Source: Bacteroidota bacterium
Lineage (GTDB): Bacteria > Bacteroidota > Bacteroidia > CAILMK01
Assembly: GCA_013287095.1 (NCBI GenBank)
Contig: JABDEJ010000012.1
Span: forward strand, 1-34,289
DNA length: 34,289 bases
Direction: 5' to 3'
Both the position numbers and the translations under genes were made by a program. The notes under the pieces were generated by a model. It was given only the letters and a program-made list of their open reading frames with translations. It made no database searches and was not told the origin of the DNA. Positions 10,054 through 17,845 of the stretch are shown here, in pieces. The number at the start of each line of letters is the position of its first letter. The first letter of the stretch is position 1.

Positions 10054-10079
10054 CAAAGCGCTGCATTGGCAGCGCTTTG
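10054..10079 (-). terminator. Hairpin terminator after the aldo/keto reductase gene
   Basis: An 11-bp perfect stem CAAAGCGCTGC / GCAGCGCTTTG with a 4-nt loop, followed on the minus strand by T-rich TTTATTTG. It lies 31 bp after the reductase stop and upstream of the exonuclease promoter, so it separates the two units. Confidence 0.75.
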
Positions 10080-10109
10080 CCGTATCAGATATGATTTAAA
10101 CTAAGTTGA

Positions 10110-11087
10110 TTAGCGGTCTATCACAGCCATGTTCCCTACCTCATGACGTTCACCGACAGCGGGGGTAAGGTTATTCAGCCTATCCAATTGATTGGCAGTC
10201 AATTCAAGTTGGTCGGCTGCAATGTTCTCTTCAGCCCTTGCCACATGCTTAGTGCCGGGAATAGGGGCTATGTCTTTGCCTTGAGCGAGTAGCCAGGCTA
10301 ATGCTACCTGTGCCGGGGTTGCATTCACTTGATCTGCAACAGCCTTGACCTCGTCAACGATACGAAGATTGCGCAGAAAGTTCTCACCAGTGAAGCGTGG
10401 ATTCTTTTTTCGCCAATCGTCGTCAGATAGTTGATCTGGTGATTTGATGTCGCCGGTAAGAAAGCCATGACCGAGTGGCGAGTAAGGTACAAATCCAATA
10501 CCAAGTTCGCGCAACAGGGGCAGCAATTCGGTCTCCGGGTCACGAGTCCAAAGCGAATACTCAGTCTGTAATGCTGTAATCGGGTGGACGGCATGAGCCC
10601 GGCGGATTGTGTTGGGGCCTGCCTCTGACAGCCCAATGTAGCGTATCTTGCCTTCGGCAATAAGTTCAGCCAAAGCTCCAATGGTGTCTTCTATAGGGGT
10701 ATTTGGATCAACCCGATGCTGATAATACAGATCTATATGGTCTGTGCCCAACCGCTTCAACGAACCTTCTACTGCAGTGCGAATATTCGCGGGACTGCTA
10801 TCAATAACTCCAGGCCCACCACCAGAGTGCGAAACGAGGCCAAACTTCGTGGCCAGGACGACCTGATTTCTACGATCTTTGATGGCCTGGCCGACAAGTT
10901 GTTCGTTGGTAAATGGACCATAAATCTCTGCGCTGTCGATAAGTGTAACGCCAAGGTCGAGCGCACGATGGATGGTACGGATTGACTCAGAATCACTGCC
11001 TCCACCAATGTTGTAGTAGCCAGACATCGACATAGCGCCGAGTCCAATACGGGAGACTTCGAGCCCCCCAATTGATATGTACTTCAT
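10110..11087 (-). CDS. Aldo/keto reductase
   Basis: 325 residues, full length for an NADPH-dependent aldo/keto reductase with a TIM-barrel fold. The catalytic tetrad is complete: D51 and Y56 in IDSAEIYG, K81 in LATKFG, H124 in YYQHRVD. The start [16 protein letters not shown] segment and the C-terminal cofactor region ([17 protein letters not shown]) fit the AKR11-13 or YhdN/IolS-like branch. The family reduces aldehydes and ketones with NADPH; the substrate here is unknown. It lies 98 bp downstream of an AraC regulator on the same strand, so it is probably that regulator's target. Before the start there is only a partial promoter box (GATCTTTG). Confidence 0.9.
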   Translation of the reverse strand: MKYISIGGLEVSRIGLGAMSMSGYYNIGGGSDSESIRTIHRALDLGVTLIDSAEIYGPFTNEQLVGQAIKDRRNQVVLATKFGLVSHSGGGPGVIDSSPANIRTAVEGSLKRLGTDHIDLYYQHRVDPNTPIEDTIGALAELIAEGKIRYIGLSEAGPNTIRRAHAVHPITALQTEYSLWTRDPETELLPLLRELGIGFVPYSPLGHGFLTGDIKSPDQLSDDDWRKKNPRFTGENFLRNLRIVDEVKAVADQVNATPAQVALAWLLAQGKDIAPIPGTKHVARAEENIAADQLELTANQLDRLNNLTPAVGERHEVGNMAVIDR

Positions 11088-11185
11088 AATGTTGTTATTA
11101 TTTTGTTGTTATTTATAATCAGGATGCAAAGATCCACAGAGTTACAAACAAAAAATAACGAAAAACAAAGGGAAAAGTATAAATA

Positions 11186-12061
11186 TCAAAGGTGAGCAGC
11201 CCTTATCGATTTAGGTATGTGGCCAGTTTTCTTTTTAAAGAAGTTATTAAAGTAGGTAGGATACTCAAAGCCAAGAGCATAAGCGATTTCAGCAATATTC
11301 CAATCCGTGTGCTGCAGCAGTGCTTTTGCTTCGCTGATTACTCTTTCAGCAATATGAGCAGTCGTGGGTTTGCCTGTCACTTCTTTTACGGCACTATTTA
11401 AATAATTGATATGAACCGATAAACTTTTCGCAAAATCTTGCGCCGTTTTTAGCTCCAAAGGACGTTCCGTATTTTCAATAGGGAATTGTCGTTCCAGAAG
11501 TTCAAGAAATACTGAAGTAATTCGCTCGGAAGCATTACTATGTTTGGTGAGGTTTTCAGAGGGGTGCATTTTCAATGCTTCGTGAACAATCAGGTTAATA
11601 TAATTGCGTATTAACTCATCTTTAAAGGCATAATTGGAATCTTGTTCTGCAATCATCTTTTGAAAAATAGTCCCTATGGAATCACTTTGCTCCTTATTTA
11701 AGTTTAAAATCGGTGTGCCGCCAATTTTAAATAAAGGGGATTGCAGGAGGCTTTCAGAACGATCGCCCAACCTCAGAAAGTCTTCCGTAAAGAGACAGGC
11801 ATAGCCATCGAGCGTGGGTTCAATAATCTCACAGGAGTAAGGGATATGGGGATTGGCAAAAAACAAAATGGGTTCATCCGTTTCAAAACTCCTGTCAGCA
11901 TAATGAAAGATATATTTTCCAGAGGTCAAACTGATTTTGTAAAAGTCTTTCCGACTATAATTGTGCCCAATAGCTTTACTGTCAACTTCATATACTTTAA
12001 AACCCTTTAGTTTCAGGTCCGTATTAAAATCTACAGTTTGACCACTATCCTTCTTATCCAT
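11186..12061 (-). CDS. AraC-family transcriptional regulator
   Basis: 291 residues. The N-terminal half is a cupin-like sensor domain (SGKYIFHYADRSF ... EPILFFANPHIPYSCEI). The C-terminal 100 residues form the two-helix-turn-helix AraC domain: a first HTH around LSVHINYLNSAVKEVTG, then the hallmark DWNIAEIAYALGFEYPTYF followed by NNFFKKKTGHIPKSIR. The gene is directly upstream of and co-oriented with the aldo/keto reductase, an arrangement often seen for a local activator. The start is the ATG at 12061, with TAACTTTG ending 4 nt upstream. The effector is unknown. Confidence 0.9.
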   Translation of the reverse strand: MDKKDSGQTVDFNTDLKLKGFKVYEVDSKAIGHNYSRKDFYKISLTSGKYIFHYADRSFETDEPILFFANPHIPYSCEIIEPTLDGYACLFTEDFLRLGDRSESLLQSPLFKIGGTPILNLNKEQSDSIGTIFQKMIAEQDSNYAFKDELIRNYINLIVHEALKMHPSENLTKHSNASERITSVFLELLERQFPIENTERPLELKTAQDFAKSLSVHINYLNSAVKEVTGKPTTAHIAERVISEAKALLQHTDWNIAEIAYALGFEYPTYFNNFFKKKTGHIPKSIRAAHL

Positions 12062-12065
12062 GGAG

Positions 12066-12073
12066 CAAAGTTA
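12066..12073 (-). promoter_or_regulatory. -7 promoter box TAACTTTG for the AraC gene
   Basis: Full TAnnTTTG match on the minus strand, only 4 nt before the ATG at 12061. The predicted transcript start falls at or in the start codon. Confidence 0.55.
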
Positions 12074-12121
12074 AGAAAATCAAAGAAAAAAATAAGGATT
12101 TGTGATATCTAACGAAATAAC

Positions 12122-12149
12122 AAAAAAAAGCCTGGTTTTTAACCAGGCT
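12122..12149 (-). terminator. Rho-independent terminator of tRNA-Asp
   Basis: On the minus strand a perfect 9-bp stem AACCAGGCT / AGCCTGGTT (12141-12149 with 12129-12137) has a 3-nt loop and runs into eight U residues (12122-12129). It begins 5 nt after the tRNA 3' end. Confidence 0.9.
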
Positions 12150-12153
12150 CCTG

Positions 12154-12227
12154 CGGTCCGGACGGGACTCGAACCCGCGACCTCCGCCGTGACAGGGCGG
12201 CATTCTAACCAACTGAACTACCGAACC
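12154..12227 (-). tRNA. tRNA-Asp (anticodon GTC)
   Basis: 74 nt without an encoded CCA (the genomic bases after the discriminator G are C, A, G). Acceptor stem GGTTCGG/CCGGACC has one T-G wobble. The D-arm is GTTCAGTTGGTTAGAAT. The anticodon stem CCGCC/GGCGG encloses loop CTGTCAC with anticodon GTC. The T-arm is GCGGGTTCGAGTCCCGT. The layout matches E. coli tRNA-Asp position by position. It has its own TAGTTTTG promoter box and hairpin terminator, so it is a single-gene unit. Confidence 0.97.
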
Positions 12228-12245
12228 GTTTTTCGAATAGAGGCG

Positions 12246-12253
12246 CAAAACTA
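12246..12253 (-). promoter_or_regulatory. -7 promoter box TAGTTTTG for tRNA-Asp
   Basis: Full TAnnTTTG match on the minus strand, 18 nt upstream of the mature 5' end, leaving a short leader for processing. Confidence 0.6.
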
Positions 12254-12325
12254 AGAAAAATTTCTTCACTGACGTACAATTATGGTAAGAAATTCATCAA
12301 AAAGTTAAACCTGTGGTTCACAATG

Positions 12326-13345
12326 CTAATGACTTTTACTCTCTTCTCTTTTTACCAATTGACTTTCTTTCAACCTGGCATTTTGAACGGGATCAAAGGG
12401 GCCATATTTGTGCTGGATTTCGGAGAATTGATCACTATAAGGGCCGAAGGGATAATCAATAGGCTTACCGGACAAGTTTGGCCAATCTTTCGGATATTTT
12501 TTGTTGGGCCTTGGCTGGGAATTAATAAAAGCAGCCACATCCCATGCCTTATCCTCGGCAATTCCAGGGTGTTGATGCGTTGAACCAAAAGGCATATTAT
12601 CTGCAACAAAGCCCGCCATACGGCTGATGCGATAAAGTCCGGCTGCAGTAGTGAAACTATGTTTACCCCACAATGGAGGATAGATGTACCCTGTGGCGTC
12701 GACTTTTTTCAATCCCTCCCCTTCAGGGCCATGGCAATTCCGGCAATATTGCATGTAAACTGTATGCCCCTTTACTGTATCTGCTGCCCGATCCAGGAAC
12801 TTAAGATCAGAAATGCCAGAGCCCTGAGGTTTTTTACCTTTGGGTACCGCATGTCCCATCCAATTTATATAGCTGCTTATGGCTTTCATTTCCCGGCTAT
12901 TGCTGTCCAGGCTTGTTCCATTGAGACTCCTTTCCACACAATCATTGATCCTTTTGAATATATTCTCCACTTTTCCGCTCCGATCTCTATATTTTGGATA
13001 GTTGGCATATACTGCACTATAATTATTGCCAAACATTTTTGATCCTCCTTCCAGGTGACAATTTTGGCAGTTCATGCCATTTGACGACGAAGCGACTTTG
13101 CCATTGGGTCCGAGATACCAGGAGGTATTTACAATCAGGGACCTGCCATAACGAATCAGTTCTCCTTCAGAGGTATGTGGAATAGCACCAATGTCCGGCG
13201 CTATCCAGATTGCTTTGCCGCCAGGGCTGTTTAGAGAAAGCTTAGAATGTGAATTGGGATTTCTTTTACATCCGGATACAAAACCTAATAGTAGGAAAAT
13301 AAACAAAAAATATATCCCCAAAAACCATCTGCTCCTAACTTTCAT
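12326..13345 (-). CDS. Diheme cytochrome c lipoprotein, TsdA-like
   Basis: 339 residues from the ATG at 13345. A TTG 12 nt upstream is in frame, but the ATG gives a clean lipoprotein signal: MKVRSRW, a hydrophobic core, then GFVSGC with lipid Cys at 26. There are two haem c sites, CQNCH (93-97) and CRNCH (201-205). The segment YPKYRDRSG ... RINDCVERSLNG (Cys136) matches the thiosulfate dehydrogenase TsdA family, in which a Cys in this motif is the axial ligand of one haem. Inferred to be a periplasm-facing, membrane-anchored electron-transfer protein, possibly oxidising thiosulfate or reducing tetrathionate. No other sulfur-oxidation genes are nearby. The ATG follows the lipB stop by 4 nt, so translation is probably coupled. 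Confidence 0.8.
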   Translation of the reverse strand: MKVRSRWFLGIYFLFIFLLLGFVSGCKRNPNSHSKLSLNSPGGKAIWIAPDIGAIPHTSEGELIRYGRSLIVNTSWYLGPNGKVASSSNGMNCQNCHLEGGSKMFGNNYSAVYANYPKYRDRSGKVENIFKRINDCVERSLNGTSLDSNSREMKAISSYINWMGHAVPKGKKPQGSGISDLKFLDRAADTVKGHTVYMQYCRNCHGPEGEGLKKVDATGYIYPPLWGKHSFTTAAGLYRISRMAGFVADNMPFGSTHQHPGIAEDKAWDVAAFINSQPRPNKKYPKDWPNLSGKPIDYPFGPYSDQFSEIQHKYGPFDPVQNARLKESQLVKREESKSH

Positions 13346-13349
13346 CTGT

Positions 13350-14135
13350 TCAAACAATCAGTTCGCACCCAAAAACCTCGGCAAATTTTTCTTTGACAAC
13401 TGATTTGACTTCTTCCATATCCATTTCCCTGCCAAGTTCTTTTTGCAGACTGGTGACTCCTTTATCAGAGATGCCGCATGGAATGATGTAATCGTAATAT
13501 TTAAGGTCTGTATTGATATTGAATGCCCAGCCATGCATGGTGACCCAGCGGCTGGTCTTCACACCAAGGGCACATATTTTACGAGCTTTAGCTGGGATTT
13601 CGGGATCGAGCCAGACACCAGTTGATCCGGGGAAACGTCCTGCTTTAATCCCATGCACTTCCAGTACGCGGATAAAAATCTCTTCCAGGTTCCTCATGTA
13701 CAGATGAATATCAGTGAAGAAATTATCAAGGTCAAGAATAGGATAGCCTACATTTTGTCCCGGACCGTGATAGGTAATGTCCCCGCCTCGTGAGGTATTG
13801 AAAAACTCAATATCCTTTTCTTTGAGGGCTATATTATTAAGGAGCAGGTTTTCCATAGAGCCACTTTTGCCAAGGGTATATACATGCGGATGCTCACAAA
13901 AAAGAAGATAACTCTTAGTGGGCTGATGCTCCTCTCCCGCTGGCAGATCACGGTTTTTAATCTTGATGGCAATCGTTTCATCAAACAGCTCGGTCTGGTA
14001 ATCCCATGCCGGTTTGTATGAGATTTTACCAAGGTCTTCAAAAATTACCTGTTGCTTTTCCAATACTCCAATTGAGGTTGATATGTGTGGTTCTTTAAGC
14101 GTATGATCCATGAAAGCGATATTATCCATTGCCAT
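13350..14135 (-). CDS. lipB: Lipoyl(octanoyl) transferase LipB
   Basis: 261 residues. It transfers octanoyl from acyl-carrier protein to lipoyl domains of 2-oxoacid dehydrogenases and glycine cleavage H protein, the first step of lipoate synthesis. Visible hallmarks are RGGDITYHGPGQNVGYPI (117-134), GVKTSRWVTMHGWAFNIN with catalytic Lys193, and IIPCGISDKGVTSL with catalytic Cys220. The family core begins near VIFEDLG (residue 30), so the first 29 residues are an extension; M3 is another possible start. Its stop lies 4 nt before the cytochrome start. The fused 2-oxoacid dehydrogenase E1 at 20.5 kb works with a lipoylated E2, a plausible but distant functional link. Confidence 0.95.
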   Translation of the reverse strand: MAMDNIAFMDHTLKEPHISTSIGVLEKQQVIFEDLGKISYKPAWDYQTELFDETIAIKIKNRDLPAGEEHQPTKSYLLFCEHPHVYTLGKSGSMENLLLNNIALKEKDIEFFNTSRGGDITYHGPGQNVGYPILDLDNFFTDIHLYMRNLEEIFIRVLEVHGIKAGRFPGSTGVWLDPEIPAKARKICALGVKTSRWVTMHGWAFNINTDLKYYDYIIPCGISDKGVTSLQKELGREMDMEEVKSVVKEKFAEVFGCELIV

Positions 14136-14152
14136 AATGATCTGAATAGATA

Positions 14153-14160
14153 CAAAGTTC
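14153..14160 (-). promoter_or_regulatory. Probable -7 box GAACTTTG for lipB
   Basis: One mismatch to TAnnTTTG on the minus strand, 17 nt before the lipB ATG. Weaker than the other boxes. Confidence 0.3.
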
Positions 14161-14215
14161 CGAACAATAAATCTATTAGTTCGCTTATGAGCCGTATTTA
14201 ATCAGTGTAACTTTC

Positions 14216-14223
14216 TACCTTCG
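14216..14223 (+). promoter_or_regulatory. -7 box variant TACCTTCG for the DUF3822 gene
   Basis: TAnnTTcG, one mismatch to consensus, ending 6 nt before the ATG at 14230. The same TTCG variant occurs before the KilA-N gene. Confidence 0.4.
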
Positions 14224-14229
14224 CGTGTT

Positions 14230-15075
14230 ATGTTGATTTCGGAACCAAAGACGAGGATACTTTATGATGCTAAAGACGCATCCTGGAAACAGGATGAAAG
14301 AGCCGTTTGCAATATCATCATATCTGAAAACCATATTGTTGAAGTCATTTTTGATATCGCAAATCAACGTTTTGTTTCATTATATGCTACAGAAACAAAC
14401 ATGAATGGATTGGATAAACAGGCTTTGATTGAGGAGCGCTTTTCAAATTTAAACCCATCCATATCCAAACGAAATATTTTCCTGTCCGTCCCAAAAACCA
14501 TGCTGATCCCAAATGCTCTGTACGAGAAAGATAACCGCAGGAGTTTTCTCGAAAACCAGCACAAAATTGAATCTGGCGAAACCATCTCTGATTTCCCGGT
14601 AAAGATGATAGACGCCCGGATGGCATACCTTTACCCGGATTCCTTTAACCTTTCATCATCTAATTTAAATTTGATCCCTTTGGATGCTGCCTGGCTTGAT
14701 ATACTTAGCATGGCGCATAAAAACGATGACCAGGTTTATTTCCATTTCAATGTCAGTGATGGATTTATAAGCATCGCTGTTTTTAAAGACGGGGGGCTTC
14801 AGTTTTATAATACTTTTGACACGGCAACACCCGAGGAAGTGCTTTATTTTGTGATGTTTGTATCAGAACAATTGCACATAAACCCCCTTAAGGACCCGTA
14901 CTTTTATTCGGGTTTCATTTCAAAAACGGATGAAACATATAACCTCCTTTCTAAATATATCAAATTCCTGAAACCTGAGGAACGCCCCGGCATTTATAGT
15001 TATAGTATGCCGGTTCTGGACATTCCAGGATATTCATTCTTCAATGCTTTTTGTACCCCAATATGCGAATTATAA
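14230..15075 (+). CDS. DUF3822 family protein
   Basis: 281 residues, no signal peptide. The overall pattern is that of DUF3822, a Bacteroidota family commonly encoded just upstream of rsmD, as here: an N-terminal half with LYATETNMNGL and ISKRNIFLSVPKTMLIPNALY, and a C-terminal half with DQVYFHFNVSDGFISIAVF, GGLQFYNTFDTATPEEVLYF and YSGFISKTDETYNLL. The repeated strand-rich halves and the DGFISIAVFKDG segment suggest an actin/ASKHA-like fold, but the function is unknown. The last 13 nt overlap rsmD, so the two are co-transcribed and probably translationally coupled. Confidence 0.85.
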   Translation: MLISEPKTRILYDAKDASWKQDERAVCNIIISENHIVEVIFDIANQRFVSLYATETNMNGLDKQALIEERFSNLNPSISKRNIFLSVPKTMLIPNALYEKDNRRSFLENQHKIESGETISDFPVKMIDARMAYLYPDSFNLSSSNLNLIPLDAAWLDILSMAHKNDDQVYFHFNVSDGFISIAVFKDGGLQFYNTFDTATPEEVLYFVMFVSEQLHINPLKDPYFYSGFISKTDETYNLLSKYIKFLKPEERPGIYSYSMPVLDIPGYSFFNAFCTPICEL

Positions 15076-15629
15076 GCGGCTCTAAAAAGGGCCATATCAT
15101 AAGACCACCCAAAAACCTGCCCATCAGGCCAACAACCGACCTGAGCAAGGAAAGTTTGTTCAATATTCTCGTCAACCGGTTTGACCTTGAGGATTGTGAT
15201 GTTCTTGACCTATTCAGCGGGGGCGGAAGTGTGAGCCTTGAATTTGCCTCTCGGGGAGCCAAAAGCGTGACTTCCATTGATAAACACCCGGGATGTGCCG
15301 GTTTTTTAAAATCAGAAGCTAAGAAACTTAATTTTGATCAACTTGAAGTGATCAGAGCAGATGTCTTTCATTTTATCAGGAATACCGGGGACAAATTTGA
15401 CATTATTTTTTGCGACCCACCTTATGCTTTTAGCCAGGCGCAGTATGATGAAATGATCAGAACTATTTTGGACAGGCAATTGCTAAAAGAAGATGGCTGG
15501 TGTATTGTTGAACACCATTTCGTGACCAAATTAGACCATTTCCCGGAACGCTTTAATATGCGTGCCTACGGACAGAACATTCTGAGTTTTTTCGGGGAAC
15601 AGGAGTCAGGAATCAGGAGTCGGAACTAG
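15063..15629 (+). CDS. rsmD: 16S rRNA (guanine(966)-N(2))-methyltransferase RsmD
   Basis: 188 residues from the ATG at 15063; a TTG 12 nt earlier is in frame but unlikely. The family start MRIISGSKKGHIIRPPK and the segment IRPTTDLSKESLFNIL are both present. SAM-binding motif I is VLDLFSGGGSVSLEFASRG (GGG where many homologues have GTG). The catalytic N-methyltransferase motif DPPY is at 118-121. It methylates N2 of G966 in 16S rRNA during 30S assembly. The last residues (EQESGIRSRN) are encoded by an intergenic GGAGTCAG-type repeat, so the normal C-terminus has probably been replaced or extended. Confidence 0.93.
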   Translation: MRIISGSKKGHIIRPPKNLPIRPTTDLSKESLFNILVNRFDLEDCDVLDLFSGGGSVSLEFASRGAKSVTSIDKHPGCAGFLKSEAKKLNFDQLEVIRADVFHFIRNTGDKFDIIFCDPPYAFSQAQYDEMIRTILDRQLLKEDGWCIVEHHFVTKLDHFPERFNMRAYGQNILSFFGEQESGIRSRN

Positions 15630-15670
15630 GAAAGGCAATCAAGGTATGACTTACCCTGACTCCTGATTCC
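15602..15670. repeat. Inverted GGAGTCAG repeat at the convergent rsmD/lipoprotein junction
   Basis: A 13-bp perfect inverted pair GGAATCAGGAGTC (15609-15621) and GACTCCTGATTCC (15658-15670) is separated by 36 nt. The left arm is inside rsmD and the right arm abuts the stop codon of the minus-strand gene. It could act as a bidirectional hairpin terminator, but there are no clear U-tracts. Confidence 0.65.
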
Positions 15671-16618
15671 TTAGTAGAACTCATAAACATTCCTCGTTCT
15701 CCTGGTCCCGGCATCCGACCTGGTAATTGACTCGATCAAATGTCCATATTGGTCATAAGTATTGTCAGTAGTGCTTTGTTCTTTATCGCCTTTAAATACA
15801 ACTGATTGCCTGATATCTCCAAATTCATTGAAAATGTTAATGGTACGGGCATCTGGAAGTAATTTTCCGACAGAATCCCTGTCATAGTGAATCTCCATGA
15901 TCTTATCTCCCGCTGAATCATATTGGCTTTCAACTATTTCAAGAGGAACTTCATTTTCGATAAGGACTATTTTCCCCGATTCAAGCCCTGTAATGCTATC
16001 ATAGGCATATTTCTCGTGGCAATCCGTCTGGGTATCTTTGTTGTTCTTGGTTTCCTTGCAGACACATTCTATCGGTCTGCCTTCTTTATCATAATTGTAA
16101 TAATACAAGCGGCTTATCACGAATTTCCCTTTCTCATACCAGTCCCATTTCACCATCTTATCATGTGAGTCATATTTATATTCATGCCTGCCCGAAGTAC
16201 CATCTGTCCGGCTCCAATCTGTTGATAGAAGGTGTTTGTCCTTGTCATAAGTATTCTTCTCGGTTGATTCGTAATTGGAAATCGGATATACGCTATGGGT
16301 TTCTATGGCGTTACCATTATCATCATATTTGGTTTCAGTGGTATATTCAACTTTGCCGCTGTCTTCTGTATAATGTGTCTCTTTGGTTTTCAGCCCTTTG
16401 GAATTGTATTCTGTAGCGGCCGTAAGTATCTCTTTTGCATTTGGATTCGCACTGTCAGTAGTTGTAATATACGTTTTTAAAGACTTTATTACAGGCGATT
16501 TCTCGTGCTTTTTATGGTATTTGTCGAAGTCAAAATGTGACCCGCTTTTGTTTTTGCAACCAAAGAAAATCAGCACGCAAAGTGCTGATAAGGTGATCGA
16601 TTTAGAAATTAGGTTCAT
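15671..16618 (-). CDS. Lipoprotein with YD-like repeats
   Basis: 315 residues from the ATG at 16618, which gives a clean lipoprotein signal (MNLISKSITLSALCVLIFFGC, lipid Cys21). An ATG at 16642 would overlap the permease stop. The mature part repeats a strand pattern like that of YD/RHS repeats: TKYDDNGNAIETHS, NTYDKDKHLLSTDW, YKYDSHDKMVKWDW, YNYDKEGRPIECV, SQYDSAGDKIMEIHYD, NEFGDIRQS, NTYDQYGHLIESI. It probably folds as a curved beta sheet at the outer membrane or in the periplasm. The function is unknown. It lies 14 bp after an ABC-2 permease on the same strand, so it is likely the last gene of that operon. Confidence 0.75.
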   Translation of the reverse strand: MNLISKSITLSALCVLIFFGCKNKSGSHFDFDKYHKKHEKSPVIKSLKTYITTTDSANPNAKEILTAATEYNSKGLKTKETHYTEDSGKVEYTTETKYDDNGNAIETHSVYPISNYESTEKNTYDKDKHLLSTDWSRTDGTSGRHEYKYDSHDKMVKWDWYEKGKFVISRLYYYNYDKEGRPIECVCKETKNNKDTQTDCHEKYAYDSITGLESGKIVLIENEVPLEIVESQYDSAGDKIMEIHYDRDSVGKLLPDARTINIFNEFGDIRQSVVFKGDKEQSTTDNTYDQYGHLIESITRSDAGTRRTRNVYEFY

Positions 16619-16632
16619 ACTATAGCAATTCT

Positions 16633-17739
16633 TTATTCCCATCTGAATGTTTTGGCAGCAGCAAAATAAATAACAATACCCCAGACTGCCAGAATTAAAA
16701 GTTCTTTCCCAAGATCCTGCAAACCAACCCCTTCAAAAGCAACTTTCCTCATAGCATCATTCAGATAGGTAAGCGGCAATATTTTGGCTATATGCTGTAG
16801 CCAAACGGGAAACGCAGAAATGGAAAAAAAAGTACCTGAAAGCAGGAATTGAGGTAAGGTTATGATATTAGCCATGGGTGGAATGGCATTGTCATTTCTG
16901 GCAACCCCTGATACAATAAACCCAAAACCCATAAAGACAATCAGACCTATAGTGGATAAAACGAGCATGTTAAGGACCGTAATAAAGCCGTGAACAAGGG
17001 TAAAACCAAAAGCGAAATATCCGACCAATATAATAAAAAGAGCCCCGAGTAACGCAAAAACAATCCTGCTTAACCCCTCGCCAAGAATAATATAACTCCG
17101 CTTAACAGGTGTTGCAAAAAATCTTTTTAATACCAGAGTTTGCCTTAAACCAAAGAACACGAATGCAGTACCAAATACCCCTGTACTCAGCAAGGCAAAA
17201 CCAAGCTGACCTGGCAGGATAAAATCAATGGTACTGTATTTGCGTCCCGATACTTCTGATGATCTTATTTCAGCAATATCCTGATGCTCCGGGGCTGCAC
17301 CAAGATTCATTTTACTGATAATATCATCGAGGATCAACTTTAGCATATTCCCTTTGTCTGCCGAGGCCTTACTTGTTTTCAATGTGATAACATAAAATGG
17401 CCTTCCCTTTGGTTGTGTATTCTGAATATTAAGCCAGGCTGCAATATTTCCTTTTTCAAGGGCTTCCTCAACCTCTTTATCTGTCATGTTATCAATGATA
17501 TTCACGCTGTGGCTGCCCGTAAGCCCCTTTAGTATGGGACTGTTTCTATCCATACTTTTATCAATAGCCACATCCATCTTAAAGGCTCCTCCACCAATAA
17601 AACCAAAAACAACGATAAATATAAGCGGAAATACAAGTGTAAAAACAACTGCCGAAGGGCTCTTTATCGTAGAGCTAAAACTGGCTTTGGCCAGCGCCAT
17701 CATCGCCCTGAACTGACTGTATTTTGGAGTGTTGCTCAT
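16633..17739 (-). CDS. ABC-2 type transporter permease
   Basis: 368 residues. One membrane segment lies near residues 27-47 (VVFTLVFPLIFIVVFGF). A soluble extracytoplasmic region of about 130 residues follows, then about six membrane segments from residue 180 to the end, with the family segment FVFFGLRQTLVLKRFFATPV and PQFLLSGTFFSISAFPVWLQ. This layout is the ABC-2 exporter permease (DrrB/YhiP-like). Its partner ATPase is the gene directly upstream. The exported substrate is not evident. The ATPase-permease gap (about 106 bp) holds two repeat blocks. Confidence 0.88.
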   Translation of the reverse strand: MSNTPKYSQFRAMMALAKASFSSTIKSPSAVVFTLVFPLIFIVVFGFIGGGAFKMDVAIDKSMDRNSPILKGLTGSHSVNIIDNMTDKEVEEALEKGNIAAWLNIQNTQPKGRPFYVITLKTSKASADKGNMLKLILDDIISKMNLGAAPEHQDIAEIRSSEVSGRKYSTIDFILPGQLGFALLSTGVFGTAFVFFGLRQTLVLKRFFATPVKRSYIILGEGLSRIVFALLGALFIILVGYFAFGFTLVHGFITVLNMLVLSTIGLIVFMGFGFIVSGVARNDNAIPPMANIITLPQFLLSGTFFSISAFPVWLQHIAKILPLTYLNDAMRKVAFEGVGLQDLGKELLILAVWGIVIYFAAAKTFRWE

Positions 17740-17748
17740 TTAATAAAA

Positions 17749-17843
17749 GTGGTAAGTGATAAGTGGTAAGTAGGACGTGGCAATAGTGGATTAGCGGTGC
17801 TTGTTTTCATTTTCAAATTCCCAAATTTTCAAATTTTCAAATA
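17749..17843. repeat. Word-like repeats between the ABC ATPase and permease genes
   Basis: Two blocks: GTGGTAAGTGATAAGTGGTAAG (17750-17770) and a TTTTCAAATT series (about 17810-17843, four near-copies of TTTCAAAT with one CCC variant). Both lie inside the probable operon. No promoter box was recognised between them. Confidence 0.65.
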
Positions 17844-17845
17844 GT

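Noticed and set aside
10110..12061. Horizontal transfer of the aldo/keto reductase and AraC pair
   Set aside because: The reductase looks slightly more GC-rich by eye, but the pair has local promoter and terminator signals and the families are common in Bacteroidota; no quantitative codon analysis was possible.
12054..12269. 71-codon minus-strand open frame across tRNA-Asp
   Set aside because: It translates the tRNA and its terminator; the RNA structure explains the sequence.
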